A stretch of 64,000 nt of DNA from Panax quinquefolius (taxonomy: Eukaryota; Streptophyta; Magnoliopsida; Apiales; Araliaceae): the NCBI GenBank assembly GCA_020205615.1, contig CM035171.1:3888267-3952266 (forward strand). Reading direction: 5' to 3'. Both the position numbers and the translations under genes were made by a program. Below the pieces are notes generated by a model. That model had not been told where the DNA came from. It searched no databases and saw only the letters and a list, made by a program, of their open reading frames with translations. Below, in pieces: positions 1 through 12,436 of this stretch. Numbering within the stretch: position 1 is the stretch's first letter; each line of letters starts with the position of its first letter.

Positions 1-398
1 CTTGCTTGTTGATTATATTCTTAGTGAATTGTGATACCTGTGAATGTGTGCATATCAGCAGAATACAATGGTGAATAGTTTCTCAAAGTTGACCTTAACA
101 TACATTTTACTTTTTGCACATTCTTTATCACACATGAAGAGGAATGTGATGCACCTGCATTGGAGTTTTCTGTAGAACTGAATGTATCATTTTTTTTCGG
201 GTGGACCGAGATTGTGATGCTCAACTTTGGATGATCAAAACTCCTTTCTGTCTATATTACATTCTGAAATGCATATCAACTGTCAAAAGTGTAGAAACTT
301 GCATCAGAAACAAAGAAAATGCCTAAAACAGAGTAAATTACATTACTCGGAACTAAGATATTGGATCTTGTGGTTAAATTTTAATACTTGCACTGCAG
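1..398 (+). other. Intron of the proton-pump-interactor-like gene
   Basis: The stretch has no coding frame matching the downstream protein. It ends in a pyrimidine-containing acceptor (CACTGCAG, 391-398) immediately before the first recognisable exon. The donor and the upstream exons lie outside the window. A second possible acceptor, CAG at 411-413, is in the same frame but would remove the family-conserved N-Y-F-Q-N residues, so 398/399 is preferred. Confidence 0.6.
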
Positions 399-1629
399 AT
401 TAACTATTTCCAGAATTACAAGAAGGATGCAAAGACGGCCAGTGATTATGCATTAAGTGGGGATAGAGAGGCACTTCATCGTCTTTGCATCCATCAGGTT
501 AGTTGTGCTTCCTTTAGTGCCTTTACTTGAAGAGGTTGCTCCAGTTTGAATTTACAATTTAAATTATTTAGGTGGAGACTGTGATGGAACGATGGAACAA
601 GAACGATGAGTTCCGGAAAGAATATGTTAGATGCCACATGAGAAGTACGCTGAGGAGATTGAAGACATTGGATGGCCGTTCACTTGGCCCTGATGAGGAA
701 GCACCTGTATTACCCATTTATGTAGATGAAAGAGTGGATAGGCATCTTTCCAGCCCATATAAGGCCACCTCCCCAAGGTTGGTTTCAACTCTGGAACAAG
801 AAAGACCAATGCCACCTGTTAAAGGTGAAGTAGCTGATGGTCAATCCATGGAGGTGGCAGAGCCAAAGAATCAGATGCTGAAAAGCAAAACAAGTGTCAA
901 ACCTATCCCAGGGAGCGGATCTGAAACTGTTTCTAGCAAGGTTGAAACTTGGGAGGCAAAAGCGAAAGAGAATTTGCAAACAAGAGAGGATCTGGAGTTG
1001 GCGAGGAAGGTTGAGACGGCAAGGAAAGAAGAGACTGATGCAAAGTTGAAAGACCAACGTCGATTGGAGGAGAAGGCCAAAGCTCAGGAGGCTCTGGAGA
1101 GGAAAAAGCGAAATGCGGAGAAGGCCCAAATTAGGGCTGAGCTACGAGCACAGAAGGAAGCTGAACAAAAAGAAAAGGTAATTACCATCCCATTCCGGTG
1201 CATCTTTGAGGATTATGATGAAACGGCATGAATCTCCCATCCAAAACTTTTTGGTGTTCTTTGTATTGATAGTTTATTTATTGATTTACCATCGTGTAGG
1301 AGAGGGAAAAGAGACTGAGAAAGAAGGAAAAAAAGAAGTCAGCTGTAGCAGCAGACGATCACAATGATAACACTGATGGAGAAACCGCTCCAGCTTTAGA
1401 ACTCCAGACTGAAACTACTAAGCAGTGTAGGAGTAAGGAGAATGTTACAACCGTAACAAGGCCTAAAAAAACTTCACATTACACAAAGAAAGCTATCCCT
1501 CCTCCACCTCTTCGCAACAGGGGAAAGAGAAGATTGAAGGAAATCTTGGGCTGGATTGTTGTAGTTGTGATAGTTGTTTTTATAATCTTTGGGGGGGAAG
1601 GGGGTGCTTTTGGCAGCCGTAAGTCATGA
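399..1629 (+). CDS. PPI1: Proton pump interactor 1-like protein, C-terminal part (partial)
   Basis: Three exons are visible: 399-497, 572-1177 and 1300-1629 (stop TGA 1627-1629). All junctions are GT-AG and in frame, giving about 344 residues. The first exon and the start of the second (NYFQN..., then VETVMERWNKNDEFRKEY) match the conserved plant PPI core. A long Lys/Glu/Arg/Ala-rich helical region follows (about 930-1340), typical of the family's coiled coil. After a basic Pro-rich linker comes one C-terminal hydrophobic segment (about 1545-1593, GWIVVVVIVVFIIF), fitting a tail anchor in ER or another endomembrane. In Arabidopsis, PPI1 binds the regulatory C-terminus of the plasma-membrane H+-ATPase and stimulates it; that role is inferred here from homology. 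The N-terminal half lies upstream of the window. A G7 run at 1593-1599 precedes the 16-residue tail, so the last residues depend on that homopolymer. The 572 GTG is an exon start, not a translation start. Confidence 0.85.
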
Positions 1630-2860
1630 AAAGGTGACAACATCCATCTTTTTTTCACAAGAATAGGCAATTCTTTTGTTGACTAATTCAGGTTTGTTCT
1701 TTGTTTAGTTTGGCCTCATCAGTTAGATAGGCGTTATATACAGCTGATAAAGTGGTTGGTTTTTCATATATGCTCTATTGGTTTGAAGACTGAAGTACAG
1801 TAATTTAATAAGAATTTGGTTCATGGAATTTTGTTTGTTTCTTCATCAATACCAATATTTTATTTTTGCATTTTTTGATAGTACAAGTGTAATTTCAACG
1901 TTTGGATGAAAATTGAGTTCAATCTTCCCATAAATATGATTATGGATGGAACTTATAATGAAAATATTTTTACCATCTCAACTCAAGACAATGTTTTTAT
2001 TGAAATGGAGTAAATAAATACTACTCCACTACTACTGTAGTAGTAGTAGTAAACCTAACTTGAATTAAACACTTGTTTAATCATTTTAAAAATAAAACTT
2101 GGGATGGATGATGGGAAAATATATATATAGTCATAGAAGAGACATTCGGTTGGTTAAGCTTTCAATGGTAATGGTAAGTGGTAGCCGGTAGGCAGGTGAG
2201 GGACGTTTATAGAAATGTTGGTTTTTTGGGGGTGGCATTCAATAGAGAGAGTCAACTCTTCTTTAGTACTACTCCTATAATTTAAGAACAAACAAGTCCA
2301 CTGAAAATATTCAATAGAGAGAGTAAAGATGGGGAATTTATTTTATACTGAAAATATCTGTTTTAGAACTGAGAATATCTCTCGTCTTATTTATTTCCAA
2401 AGAATTCGTCTCTTAAATCTTAAAACTCTCATTTGTAGATAGATTTATAAATATTTCAAATCTACTTCATGTTATGCTTATTAAATGTAAAATAATAATA
2501 ATAATAATTTTTTTTATCATAAATTAAAGAAAACAAAATATTTTATAAATATATCTTTGTCAATTTCTCGTCCTACTCATCAAATCAATACATTAATTTA
2601 ACAAAAGCCATAGGGTAAAAATTATAAATACGGATATGGAAACATCATCAATTCAATACAATAATTTAATTTAATGTCAAGTTTTTGTGTAACTTATCCA
2701 CTTACCACAAGCTAGTTTTATCGACATGCAAGTAAATGTATCCACTTACCATTGAGCCTCTCTTGACTCGGATCATAAAAAAATTATTCATAAAAGTGAA
2801 ATATTTTTTTAAACTGGAAATTCCGAAAGGTAAATATTCCCCAACCTCTGTGGTAAAGTA
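1630..2860. other. 3' UTR and AT-rich intergenic sequence, no gene seen
   Basis: The first 200-250 bases probably hold the 3' UTR of the PPI1-like gene; no single poly(A) signal stands out. The rest is AT-rich with stops in all frames. A short CTACTACT / AGTAGTAG inverted repeat at about 2021-2050 can form a small hairpin. Confidence 0.4.
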
Positions 2861-2861
2861 A

Positions 2862-3215
2862 AGAGTATTTGTTTATAATTGAATGGATCTGAATGATTGA
2901 TAATGAGTTTGTTTTGAATAAAAATCGTTTGAATGGTTGAATTAGTCAGATTTTTGACCTGAATGGTCAAGTGTAATTTTTTTAGCTGAATGACTGTTGA
3001 ATGAAATATTTTATATATAATTTTTTTTACAATATTAACTATTATATTAAGTAATATTAAATAAATTTACAATAATTTTCAATTTTTTCAGATAGGTAAA
3101 ATAATAAAAATCAAATGCTTCACACATAAATTATCAGATAACTTTTTTCATTCAACTCATTCAAATTATTTAAACATTTAAAATTATTTTATTCAATTTT
3201 ATCAAACACCTTCTA
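2862..3215. mobile_element. Possible degenerate terminal-inverted-repeat element (MITE-like)
   Basis: The left end (AGTATTTGTTTATAATTGAA) and the reverse complement of the right end (GGTGTTTGATAAAATTGAA) match imperfectly over about 24 bases. The interior is AT-rich and non-coding, at about 350 bp. I could not identify a target-site duplication, so the superfamily is open. Confidence 0.35.
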
Positions 3216-3263
3216 AGTCTTACCGGCTACTATTAATTAAATTTGCTACAAAAGTGAAGTTTT

Positions 3264-3291
3264 GGGTTGGGTTGGGTTGGGTTGGGTTGGG
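3264..3291 (+). repeat. (GGGTT)n microsatellite
   Basis: Five consecutive GGGTT units plus a final GGG lie just upstream of the palindromic element at 3341. The G-runs separated by TT could form a G-quadruplex. It is not the plant telomere repeat (TTTAGGG). Confidence 0.9.
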
Positions 3292-3340
3292 ACTAAATTA
3301 AATTTAGAAGAAACTTCCAAGAATACTCATCTTATACGGG

Positions 3341-3482
3341 AATGGTTAGCATGAATTTTATTTTAAATAAATTGGTCAATTGACCAATAGAGTACTGACA
3401 CGTAGGCGATACTCTATGTATATCAGTATTTTATTGGTCAATTGACCAACTTATCAAAAAATAAATTTCATACTAATAAATT
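3341..3482. mobile_element. Small foldback element (MITE-like) with twin palindromes
   Basis: The left arm (about 3347-3399) and right arm (about 3424-3478) are inverted copies over about 50 bases, each containing the perfect palindrome TTGGTCAATTGACCAA (3372-3387 and 3434-3449). The interior is about 25 bp. The whole can fold into one long hairpin. It codes for nothing. Confidence 0.55.
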
Positions 3483-3656
3483 CATCTCATGCATTGACAT
3501 TTGGACAGTATTTGTGTGTCGAATATCTAATAAAATATAAATAATTTTAAATTTTCTGCTCACTCAATAAATTATTTAAATCGTTTAAAATTTGAGATAA
3601 ATTTCATCCTCCATTCAGTGCCGAAGCACGAGACCCGCTAGTATATGTATATTAGT

Positions 3657-3702
3657 GCAGGACAGGAGAAGACAGGACAGGACATGACTGGACTGGACAG
3701 GA
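3657..3702 (+). repeat. GGACAGGA-type purine-rich short repeat
   Basis: Irregular tandem copies of GGACAGGA / GGACTGGA occur next to one another. No coding meaning is apparent; the - strand open frame across 3615-3815 has no recognisable product. Confidence 0.5.
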
Positions 3703-3860
3703 TATAAATCAAAACTCCAACACCGTCTTTGATCACTCCCTGTCATGAATTGCTCCTTATCTAGTGGGAAGTGTTGTATCGTTTTCGCATTAATGGGGGG
3801 CATACACACGTGCAATTCAAATTGGAGGAGATCCTCCTATATATCCTCCATGCATGCACT

Positions 3861-4437
3861 GCATTAAACGAACCAAACCGTTTTAACTCGACTAGAAAAA
3901 ATATGACGAGAATTCAGATTCGTTAGTAATATGATTAAAATTTGTACATAAAAATAGTTAGAATAAAAATATGAGTAGAATTTGAGTAAAATTATACTGA
4001 ATTCGTTTAAGATTCAAACTACTCAAATTATTAATTATAAATTGATACAGATTCGATTAGATACTTGATACATTTTCTTATAATATATACAAAATTAAAT
4101 CAAATTAAGATAATTAATTATTATTTTGTTTTATTTTTAATTTCAATTGTGATTTTATATTTGTAAATTATAATAGTAAATATATTTTCTCATTTTTAAG
4201 TTAAATAACAAATTCAATTTATAATTATATTTATTATAAAGCTAGTTATTATGTGAAAATTTGAATTTGAAGCTCGCGAGTAGTTTGAATATAATTCGAT
4301 CCGAGTAATAAATATTCGAGTCGAGTCGAATCTGAATAGAATTTTTTAAATACAATTTAAATTCGAGTATGAATTTAACATTTCGAGTCGAATTGAAACA
4401 TTTTTCTATTCGCTTCGATTCACTCGTTTACACCATT
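3861..4437. mobile_element. Possible non-autonomous DNA element with degenerate terminal inverted repeats
   Basis: The left end (GCATTAAACGAACC, then ACTCGACTAGAAAAA) and the inverted right end (TGTAAACGAGTGAATCG, then CGAATAGAAAAA) are partly complementary. The interior is AT-rich with several TCGAGT/ATTCGAG motifs towards the right end. No transposase frame is visible. Boundaries are approximate and no duplication was found. Confidence 0.4.
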
Positions 4438-4518
4438 ACATGTAGTGCACTACACTACCATTATATTCTTATGGTCTTTATTTCCACAATAACATATATC
4501 TTTTTGATTACTTAGGTT

Positions 4519-4532
4519 ATGTTTATTTGCAA
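4519..4532 (+). repeat. Left arm of a 14-bp inverted repeat split by the retrotransposon stack
   Basis: ATGTTTATTTGCAA occurs here and as its exact reverse complement at 56718-56731. With the 51-kb stack removed, the arms lie about 0.9 kb apart, which could mark an old terminal-inverted-repeat element that the first solo LTR landed in. No matching 8-9-bp duplication was seen, so chance in AT-rich DNA is possible. Confidence 0.35.
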
Positions 4533-4892
4533 ATATTACACTTAGAATAAGAATATTAATTTCAAGTGTCTTGTTTATTTATAAATTTAGACTTTAGACT
4601 ATTAGCCAAAAGATTATAAAATTTCTTATAATGAGAGACTATTTAATACCATGTCTAGTTAATTATTATAATCCCATTATGTGAGATTAAAATTTATAGA
4701 CAAAATTAACTTTTAATTCTTTTAATACGACTAGCTTATATTACAAATTATAATTTAAACTATAATTTGACTGTTGGACGCTTTTTCTCTCTCCTTTGAT
4801 TTGATCTTCAATTAAAGGGGTATTATTATTGTGTGTTTTTCAATTTTGACTATACTTTATAAGCTATATCTAATTATTAATCAATGTATTAT

Positions 4893-6435
4893 TGTAAGAC
4901 CCCAACTTATTATAAATAAAATCGAATTTTTTCTAATTATATTTGTGAATAATAAGGTATTAATTTGATATAATTCTCACGGTTATGGGTGAAATGTGCA
5001 AATTTTGCAAAATATATGCAGTGGTTATAAAATAATCATTGTTGTCGGGGAATATTCATTTGGTCGTAGAATATTCTTGTTGTCGTCGGGGAATATTCGT
5101 ACAACAGCGCAGTCATTAATGGGTCCCATAACAGAATAACTGTCGGATGAAGAAAACGACAAGTTTGAGTTTTTTTATAAATAACGGCGTAGTTATTCAC
5201 AGATTAACACTATTGGAATACCCTTTGGTTAAAATACGATGTCTGGCGTGGATGCACACGATAATGAATTATTGATCCTTACGTAAAAGGCACTACTCAA
5301 TAATTATTACGGTGAGTTCTTTATTCAATATTTTATTTTATTGATTCAATAATTCTTTGCGTTGATATTTTATATTATTGTTGTTTGATAATTGTCACTA
5401 CACAAGATTTTTTTCATTATCGGATCAATAATTCATATTATTTGAATAATATTATTAGATAGCATTATTGGCAATGTCTAAAAAGTTCTGCCAATGAGAT
5501 GTTTGGTCACCTAATTACTTGCCGCCAAGAAGGAGAAATTATTATTGAAAAGCCTCTCTTTCACAACTACGGCTGGTTGTCATAAATGTGATTCTATAAT
5601 ATTATTTGTGAATAATTAATTATTGATTCATATGATAAGGAAATATTTATTTTATGTGGATATAAACGTTGGATATATTTATTGTGGTTAAAAATGAAGG
5701 AGTTAATGTTGAGGTGTTTTATCGGTATTTTTTGTTTAATAGAGGTATTAAAATTAAACCAATATTTTTGAGATATATTATGTGAGATATAATTTTAATC
5801 CGATAGTTGGATCATTGTAATTTTTGGATATGTTATACATATATAAGTTGAGTATATGTTCACAAATTTTGAACCGTTAAAATGAGCGTATGATTTGTTA
5901 TGAATTTTAAGAGGTGGCTGATTCAGAAATTAGGTTTATAAATGATTTTGGTGGAAAATTCTAGAATTGGCGGGCCTCACATGTGGTTGGTGAAGAAATA
6001 TGCTGAATTTATTTCAAATGTGGTGGGTGGGAATAGTAGCGGCAGTAAAACCATCGGTTCACAGTCAAGTCACTAACATTTTCCTATAAATAGAGGGCTA
6101 AGTTAGAATTAAAAATCACACCAGAAACATAAGTTTTCTCTCTTTCTCTCTCTAGATTATTGAGTGTATTTTGTGAGTATTTAGATACTTTGTGAGTTTC
6201 TATTCATCGGTTGCAAGTTTTCTTGACCTTATACTAGATATTCGGATCGTAAGATCTTGATATTTTGAGGTAAGGGATGTTATTTTCTTCATATATGATA
6301 TTATTTCTTCAATATCATTATCTTAGAAGTATTGATCTTAATTTTATCAAATTTAAAACTTTTTGTGTTGGAGTTACTATTCACATATACGGCACTATTC
6401 ACGTATACGCTACTATTCACGAATACGGCATTATT
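4893..6435 (+). mobile_element. Solo LTR (family LTR-A), first segment; outermost layer of the stack
   Basis: Starts TGTAAGACCCC and carries U3 GAATATTC motifs at 5050, 5069 and 5091, a TATA box (TATAAATA 6085-6092) and the start of the transcribed leader. It is broken at 6436 by another LTR-A, resumes at 9033-9958, is broken again by a gypsy element, and ends GGGCGTCACA at 56180. The flanks ATTAT (4888-4892 and 56181-56185) form a 5-bp target duplication, so this one LTR brackets the whole stack. No internal region belongs to it, so it is a solo LTR from LTR-LTR recombination. Confidence 0.85.
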
Positions 6436-9032
6436 TGTAAGACCCCAACTTATTATTAATGAAATTTAATTTTCTATTTATTATTTTGAAATAGTAAGGG
6501 TTGATTTGATTAATGTGGATAGTTATGGGTAAAATACGCAAATATTTCAAAATAAGCAAGTGGTTATAAAATATTCATTGTTGTTTTTAATATTCGTTTG
6601 GTCGTGGAATATTCTTTGCACGGGGAATATTAAATGCATTTACTAGCAGTCTTTTATGGGCCCCATAACGGAAAAACGATTGAATGAAGAAAACGACAAA
6701 TATAAGTTGTTTAAAAATAACTACGTAGTTATTACCAGATTTATCTTTATTAAAAATACTCTTTGGTTAAAACACGGTAGCACACCAGTATTGCACCAAT
6801 TATTGATTCTTACGAAGGCACTACTCAATAATGGTTACGATAATTCTTTATTCGATATTTTATTGATTTGATTATTGTTTGCGTTGATATTTTATATTGT
6901 TGTTGTTTCAATAATTGTCATTACAAGATTTTTTTTCATTAACGAAGCAATAATTCATATTATCCAATAATATTATTAGATAACATTATTGGCAATGTCT
7001 AGAAAGTTCTATCTAAGGAGAGGTTTGGTCACCTAATTGCTTGGCCAAGTAAGGAGAAATTATTATTGAAAGCCCTCTTTTCTTGAGAATCGCCAATTGT
7101 CAATATTGTGATTCTGTAATATTATTTGTGAATAATTAATTATTGATTCATATGATAAGGAAAATATTGATTTTATGTGGATATATATGAAGAAAATTTT
7201 AATGTGACAATTGTTGAAAATTAAAATTTTATCTTTTTCTAATAAAATAATTCATTTAAATATAATATTATATTTTAATTATATAATAATGATGATATTT
7301 TTACGATAAATGTGGGATATATGAGTATATGTGGAAGAGGAGTATTTTTGTTATCAAAAATATTTAAAGCATGTTTTATGTGTCGGTGGACCCCATTTCT
7401 TGACTGAAATTTGATTATAAACAATAAAATCGCCTGGTTTGTGGATTTCGGTAAATTTCTGTTTGGAATTTGGAAAAACTTCCTTCTGCAAAGTTGTAGA
7501 TAATGGAATTTCTTATAAAAAGTCACGAGATTCGAATTTTCTGACAAAAGGGCTATTTATTGTGAATTATTGAAGTTCCGAAGCTCCGAAATAATTGATT
7601 TTTGGAAGTTTAAAATATTTTTAATTACAAAAACGTGTTTTTCATTTTGAGGCCCTTATGTAACATGTGATAGAGGTTGAAATCAGTTGGAAGAAGTGTG
7701 CGTATGAGATTTTGGAAAAATATAATAATATTTAATAAATTTTCTACTTTGGTGTTCTAAGCATTTTCCTATAAATAGGGTGCTTAGGTTAGAATTGAAA
7801 ATCACACGAAAACTAAAGTTTTCTTTTATATTATCGGTATTCTTGTGAGTATTTTGAGTATATTTTGAGTATTGTTATACATGTCTGAAGTTCAAGTCAT
7901 ACTTTATATCCTGTTTTTAATTAGAAATCTTGATCTTCGAGGTAAGGGATATATTATTTTTTTCGTATGATATTATTTTTCAATATCATTATCTTTGAAA
8001 TATTGATCTGAAGTTTTTATCAAATTTGGGACTTTTGGTGTCTGAGTTACTATTCACGTGATACTGGACTATTCACGTATCTGACACTATTCACGAATAC
8101 GGCCTATTCATCGAAAAATAAATTTTTTTCTTTTTAAGTCTAAAATATCTATTATGGATACTAGCTTTGATTGTATCCATGTTTTGATCATTCTTGAATT
8201 TTACACCACTATGATTATTTTTGAGGTATTTTGGACATGGATAAAACAAAGTACGAATCCTTAATCCTTAATCCTTGTCATTTTATTTCACTAGATTCGC
8301 TTTCTTCAAAATATTTTTCATCATCCTCGCCTTAAATGATGATATTATTGAATATCTTTGATGCAGAGTGCAAAGATGAATGATTTCTAATGAATATCTT
8401 TGGCCCGTAGTGCAAAGATGAGCAGTGTTTAGATGAACTTGACTAATGATGAATATCTTTGGCCCAGTAGTGCAAAGATGAATATTTGATTCGGATATAT
8501 ATTGATTGATGTTACAGGATAAAAGATAGATTTATGAACTTTTAAATTCATACATAGAAGATAGTAGTTTGCATTCTCTACTTAACTATTCTAATGAATT
8601 ATTATTTCCGCTACTGAATATTGATTTAAAACTTGTTGTCTATTGTATTCTATTAGATTTTCCTCAAGACTAACGATAATTTGTTGTATATTATCTTAGT
8701 CATAATATTCTTTTTCAAGTTAGTTGAGCTCACCCTTTTTCTTTTTGTTCCATTTTTCTTCTCGTAAAAAGCGAGAATATAAGCGAAAGTGCGTAGCTCG
8801 GGGTATGGAATGAAGGTTCTAGAGAGAGTTGTTTAGTAGTTCTCACCATTTTTGTAAAATAATGTATCAATAAATGTGATGAGGATTTATTTGAGTATAG
8901 ATATTGTCTAGAAGATAATATTTGTATTCAAACTCACAGTTTTACTGTTGTAATAATAAAGTTGTAGTTATTTCTGTACCATGTATTGATAACTCAGAAT
9001 GGGTGATGTATACCTATTTTGGGGGCGTCACA
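6436..9032 (+). mobile_element. Solo LTR (family LTR-A) nested in the first LTR
   Basis: A complete 2.6-kb LTR from TGTAAGACCCC to GGGCGTCACA, with a TATA box at 7770-7777, a pyrimidine-rich leader and the ATCTTTG...CAAAGAT hairpin repeats at about 8357-8480. The flanks TTATT (6431-6435) and CTATT (9033-9037) fit a 5-bp duplication with one C/T change. The flanking sequence on both sides is continuous with the same position inside another LTR-A, which confirms the nesting. Confidence 0.85.
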
Positions 9033-9958
9033 CTATTCGCCAAAAAAATGAAATTTTCTTATTTTTGTCCAAGATGTCTATTATGGTTACTATCTTTGAT
9101 TGTATCCATGTTTTGATCTTTATTTTTGAATTCTGCTTCAAAATTAATATTTATGAAGTATTATTGATCTTGGATAAACTGTTATACGAATCCCTACTAT
9201 TTGTCCTTCCGTTTCACTGGATTCGTTTTCTTTAAAATATTTTTCATCATCCTCAGTCCTAAATGGTGATATTACTAAATATCTTCTTTACCAGTAGTGC
9301 AAAGATAAATGATTAATCGATGAATATCTTTGGCCCAGTAGTGCAAAGATGAACAGTGTTGAGATGAACATAACCAACTGGTGATATAAATGAATATCTT
9401 TGGCCCAGTAGTAAAAAGATGAATATTTGATTAAAGATATATATTGATTGTTGTTACTGAGGATAAAATATTGATGATGGACTTTTAAATCTTAGAAGAT
9501 AGTAGAACTCATTCTCTACTCTGACTCTTCTAATGGATTGTTGTTTCACCGCAGTTGTTGATCTAAAACTTGTTGGCTATTATATTTTATCGATTTTTCC
9601 TGTTGAAGACTAACGATAATTTGTTGTATATTATCTTACTCATAATATTCTTTACTGGGCTAGTTGAGCTCACCCTTTTCCTTTTTGTTCCATTTTTCTC
9701 AGGAGGTGAGAACATAGTAGGAACTAGTCGAGTGCGGAGTGATGGTTCTAGAAAGATCTTTTAGCAGTCCTCACTATTTCGTAAAATAGTGTTTGAATAA
9801 TTATAACGAGGACTTATTTGAGTGTGGATATTGTCAGAAGATAATATTTGTATTTAAACTCACAAGATGTGTTATCGTATTTTGCATTTACAATTGTATT
9901 ATTGAAGTTGTAGTTTGCTTTCTGTACCATGTATTTGGCGACTCAGAATGGGTGTTGT
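9033..9958 (+). mobile_element. Solo LTR-A, second segment
   Basis: Resumes the outer LTR after the nested copy and runs collinear with the 3' half of LTR-A: hairpin repeats 9275-9425, then the end region up to GGGTGTTGT. It is cut 23 bases short of the terminus by the gypsy element starting at 9959; the flanking GTTGT at 9954-9958 is that element's target duplication. Confidence 0.8.
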
Positions 9959-10586
9959 TGTAAGACCCCAACTTTTATAAATAAAGATGAATTTTCTATA
10001 AATATTATTTTTGAATATTATGGAATAAATTTGATATAATGTTATAGTTGTGGGTAATATTTATAAATTTTGCAAAGTAAGCAAGTTGTTATAAAATATT
10101 CGTTTGGTGGGGAATATTCTTTTTGTTTTGGAATATTCGTGCGACGGCTCAATCATTAGTGGACCCTATTAACTAAGTATTGTCGTAGTTAGAAACGCGA
10201 CAAAATTATCTTTTATAAAAATAACTACAGGTGTTACCATTAAAACCGCTTGAACTATCCGGTAGTAAAAGTACGATGAATACGCCAGTTGTATAAGTAG
10301 CACGATATTGATTATCGATCTTTTACGAAGTCACTTAGCTATACTCAATTATTGCTACAATGATTCTTTATTTCGCATCATATCTCTTATATTATTGATT
10401 CAATTATTGTCACAAGATCATCCGTATAATATGTTATAGTATTAAATCAATAATTGAGACTTACGAAAGTTATAAATGATTAATAATTGTTGAAAGATTA
10501 AATATGTGTTGATTAAAAATAAAATGATTTGTGGTAATATTTATTCAATCCTTGATGTATATAAATAGTCATTATGAGACATTTGT
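9959..10586 (+). repeat. 5' LTR-B, first segment (U3 start)
   Basis: Starts TGTAAGACCCCAAC. It carries two GAATATTC palindromes (10112-10119 and 10131-10138, 19 bp apart). It is interrupted by the reverse element whose target duplication TTTGT is 10582-10586. Confidence 0.8.
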
Positions 10587-11639
10587 TGTGACGCCCCAAA
10601 ATTAGGTATACGTCACCCATCTTGGGTCGCCACTTACATGGTACATAAATTCAAATACAACTTACTAACCTAATCGTCAGTATAATACGACATAAACCGT
10701 GAGTTTGAATACAAATATTGTCTACTAGATATTATACAAACTCAAAAGGAGTCCTCATTATAACTATTATCACACTATTTCACGTAATAGTGAGGACTAC
10801 TAATGCTATCCTCTCGACCATTACTTCGCTCCCAGACTGTCTCAAATATGTTCTCATTTCTCAAGAATAAGGAAAGAAAGGGTGAGCTCAACTAGCCCAA
10901 GAAGAAATATTATGACTAAGATAATGCGTAATAAATTATCATTAGCCTTCAACAGTGTTAAACCGATAAAATACAATAGACAAAACAGCTTAATCAATGG
11001 AATAAGCAATCCATTAAAAGAGTCAAGTAGAGAATAAAGTCTACTATCTTTTAGGTTTTAAAAGGTTTTCATCAATTTTTATCACGAGACTCAAACAATA
11101 ATAAACCACCACATCTAATCATCCCCGTACTCACTAGTCAAGGATTTTCATCAAATTATCAATGGTCATGACTATACCGAATCACCCCCGGTCATAATCA
11201 TACCAAAAACTATCCATCAACGCATTACAAAAGCCACCGAGGACTTTTGTCACATCATTTATATCAAGTCATGATTATACCGAATGATCCTCGGTCATAA
11301 TCATACTAAGTTCATCTATGCACGTAAGCCAAAGATAACATAATATAACACGAGGATGATGACAATGACATAGTAATTCAATAAAACAAGTTCAAGAATT
11401 ATTTAATCCATGAATTATTAACGCCCAAATTGTCAACACGATCTCGCTTTCAGTAGAGTAAAATTCAATAATGATCGTAAGAATATTTTCATGAAAAGAT
11501 ATCGGATGAAACGCAAATATCAAGGATATTCTACTAATTTCATGGAGTATAGAAGTCAAAGTTTTAACCAACCGGGTATAATAAAGAATGGAATAACAAA
11601 AGAAATCACCACGCATGCGGATTTCAGATATAAAGTTAT

Positions 11640-12060
11640 TCCAATGTAATAATAATAACGGAACCAGTCGTGAAATTCACAATCGACAGTGATGTTCCAA
11701 TGTAATAATAAAGATGGAACTGCATCCGGTGTAAAACACACGATAGGATATTCCAATGAATGATAAAGACGGAACCAGTCCTGTAAAACACAAAACACGC
11801 ATGTGATGTTCCAACAGAATAATAAAATCTAACCAGTCCTGTAAAACACATGCATGTGATGTTCCAACCGAATAATAGAAGAATGTCACCAAGTATAGGG
11901 TAAATCACAGATACAAAAGTTATTCCAATGTAATAATAAGTAATGGAATAACATAAGGATTTCACCAAGTATAGGGTATGCCACGATACAAAGTTATGTA
12001 TAGGGTATGCCACTTTTACAAAAGTTATTCCAATGTAATAATAGTGAATGGAATAATGTG
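11640..12060 (-). repeat. Leader tandem repeats (~60 bp) in the - strand LTR-B
   Basis: Degenerate copies of a unit containing TTCCAATG/TTCCAACG, TAATAATA, GGAACC and CTGTAAAACACA recur about every 60 bases. The same array occurs at 17570-18000 and, in + orientation, at 19465-19950 and 44340-44850. The overlapping open frames here arise from the repeat periodicity, not from a gene. Confidence 0.75.
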
Positions 12061-12371
12061 TTCTCTTCAAGAAGAAAGAATAACACCCCTTACCGTGTAA
12101 AAGAACCTAATATAAGAAGTAGTGAAGTAGCGAGAATACTCTTCTTCTTTCTATAATTTTCTCTATAGCTTCTCTCTATAATTTCTCTCTCTAGAGTTTC
12201 AATGAATTCGTAAGAAAATAATGAAGGAATGAGCTTCTATTTATAGGAAAATGGAATGCATAAGAATTAATCCATGAACTATCTGTATTGATTTACTTTA
12301 ATCGACGGTCCATATTTAAAGAAAAATTTTTAAATAAAATATAATATATTCTATTTATATAAAAACATTTT

Positions 12372-12436
12372 ACTATGCAAACACTATGCAATACTATGCA
12401 AAACACTATGCAAAAACACTATGCAACACTATGCAT
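12372..12436 (-). repeat. AACACTATGCAA minisatellite in U3
   Basis: About six irregular copies of an 11-13-bp unit containing CTATGCAA lie upstream (on the - strand) of the TATA box. The other LTR of the same element has the matching array at 18312-18374. The position suggests promoter or enhancer repeats; this is inference. Confidence 0.75.

Noticed and set aside
785..1129. - strand frames opposite the PPI1-like exon
   Set aside because: Shadows of the + strand coding exon; no independent support.
3264..3291. Interstitial telomere repeat
   Set aside because: The unit is GGGTT, not the plant TTTAGGG repeat.
11556..12070. Overlapping - strand frames of 71-144 residues (also 19494-19988 and 44368-44870)
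   Set aside because: All are produced by ~60-bp leader repeats lacking stops. The proteins are repetitive, exist in several frames at once and match no family.
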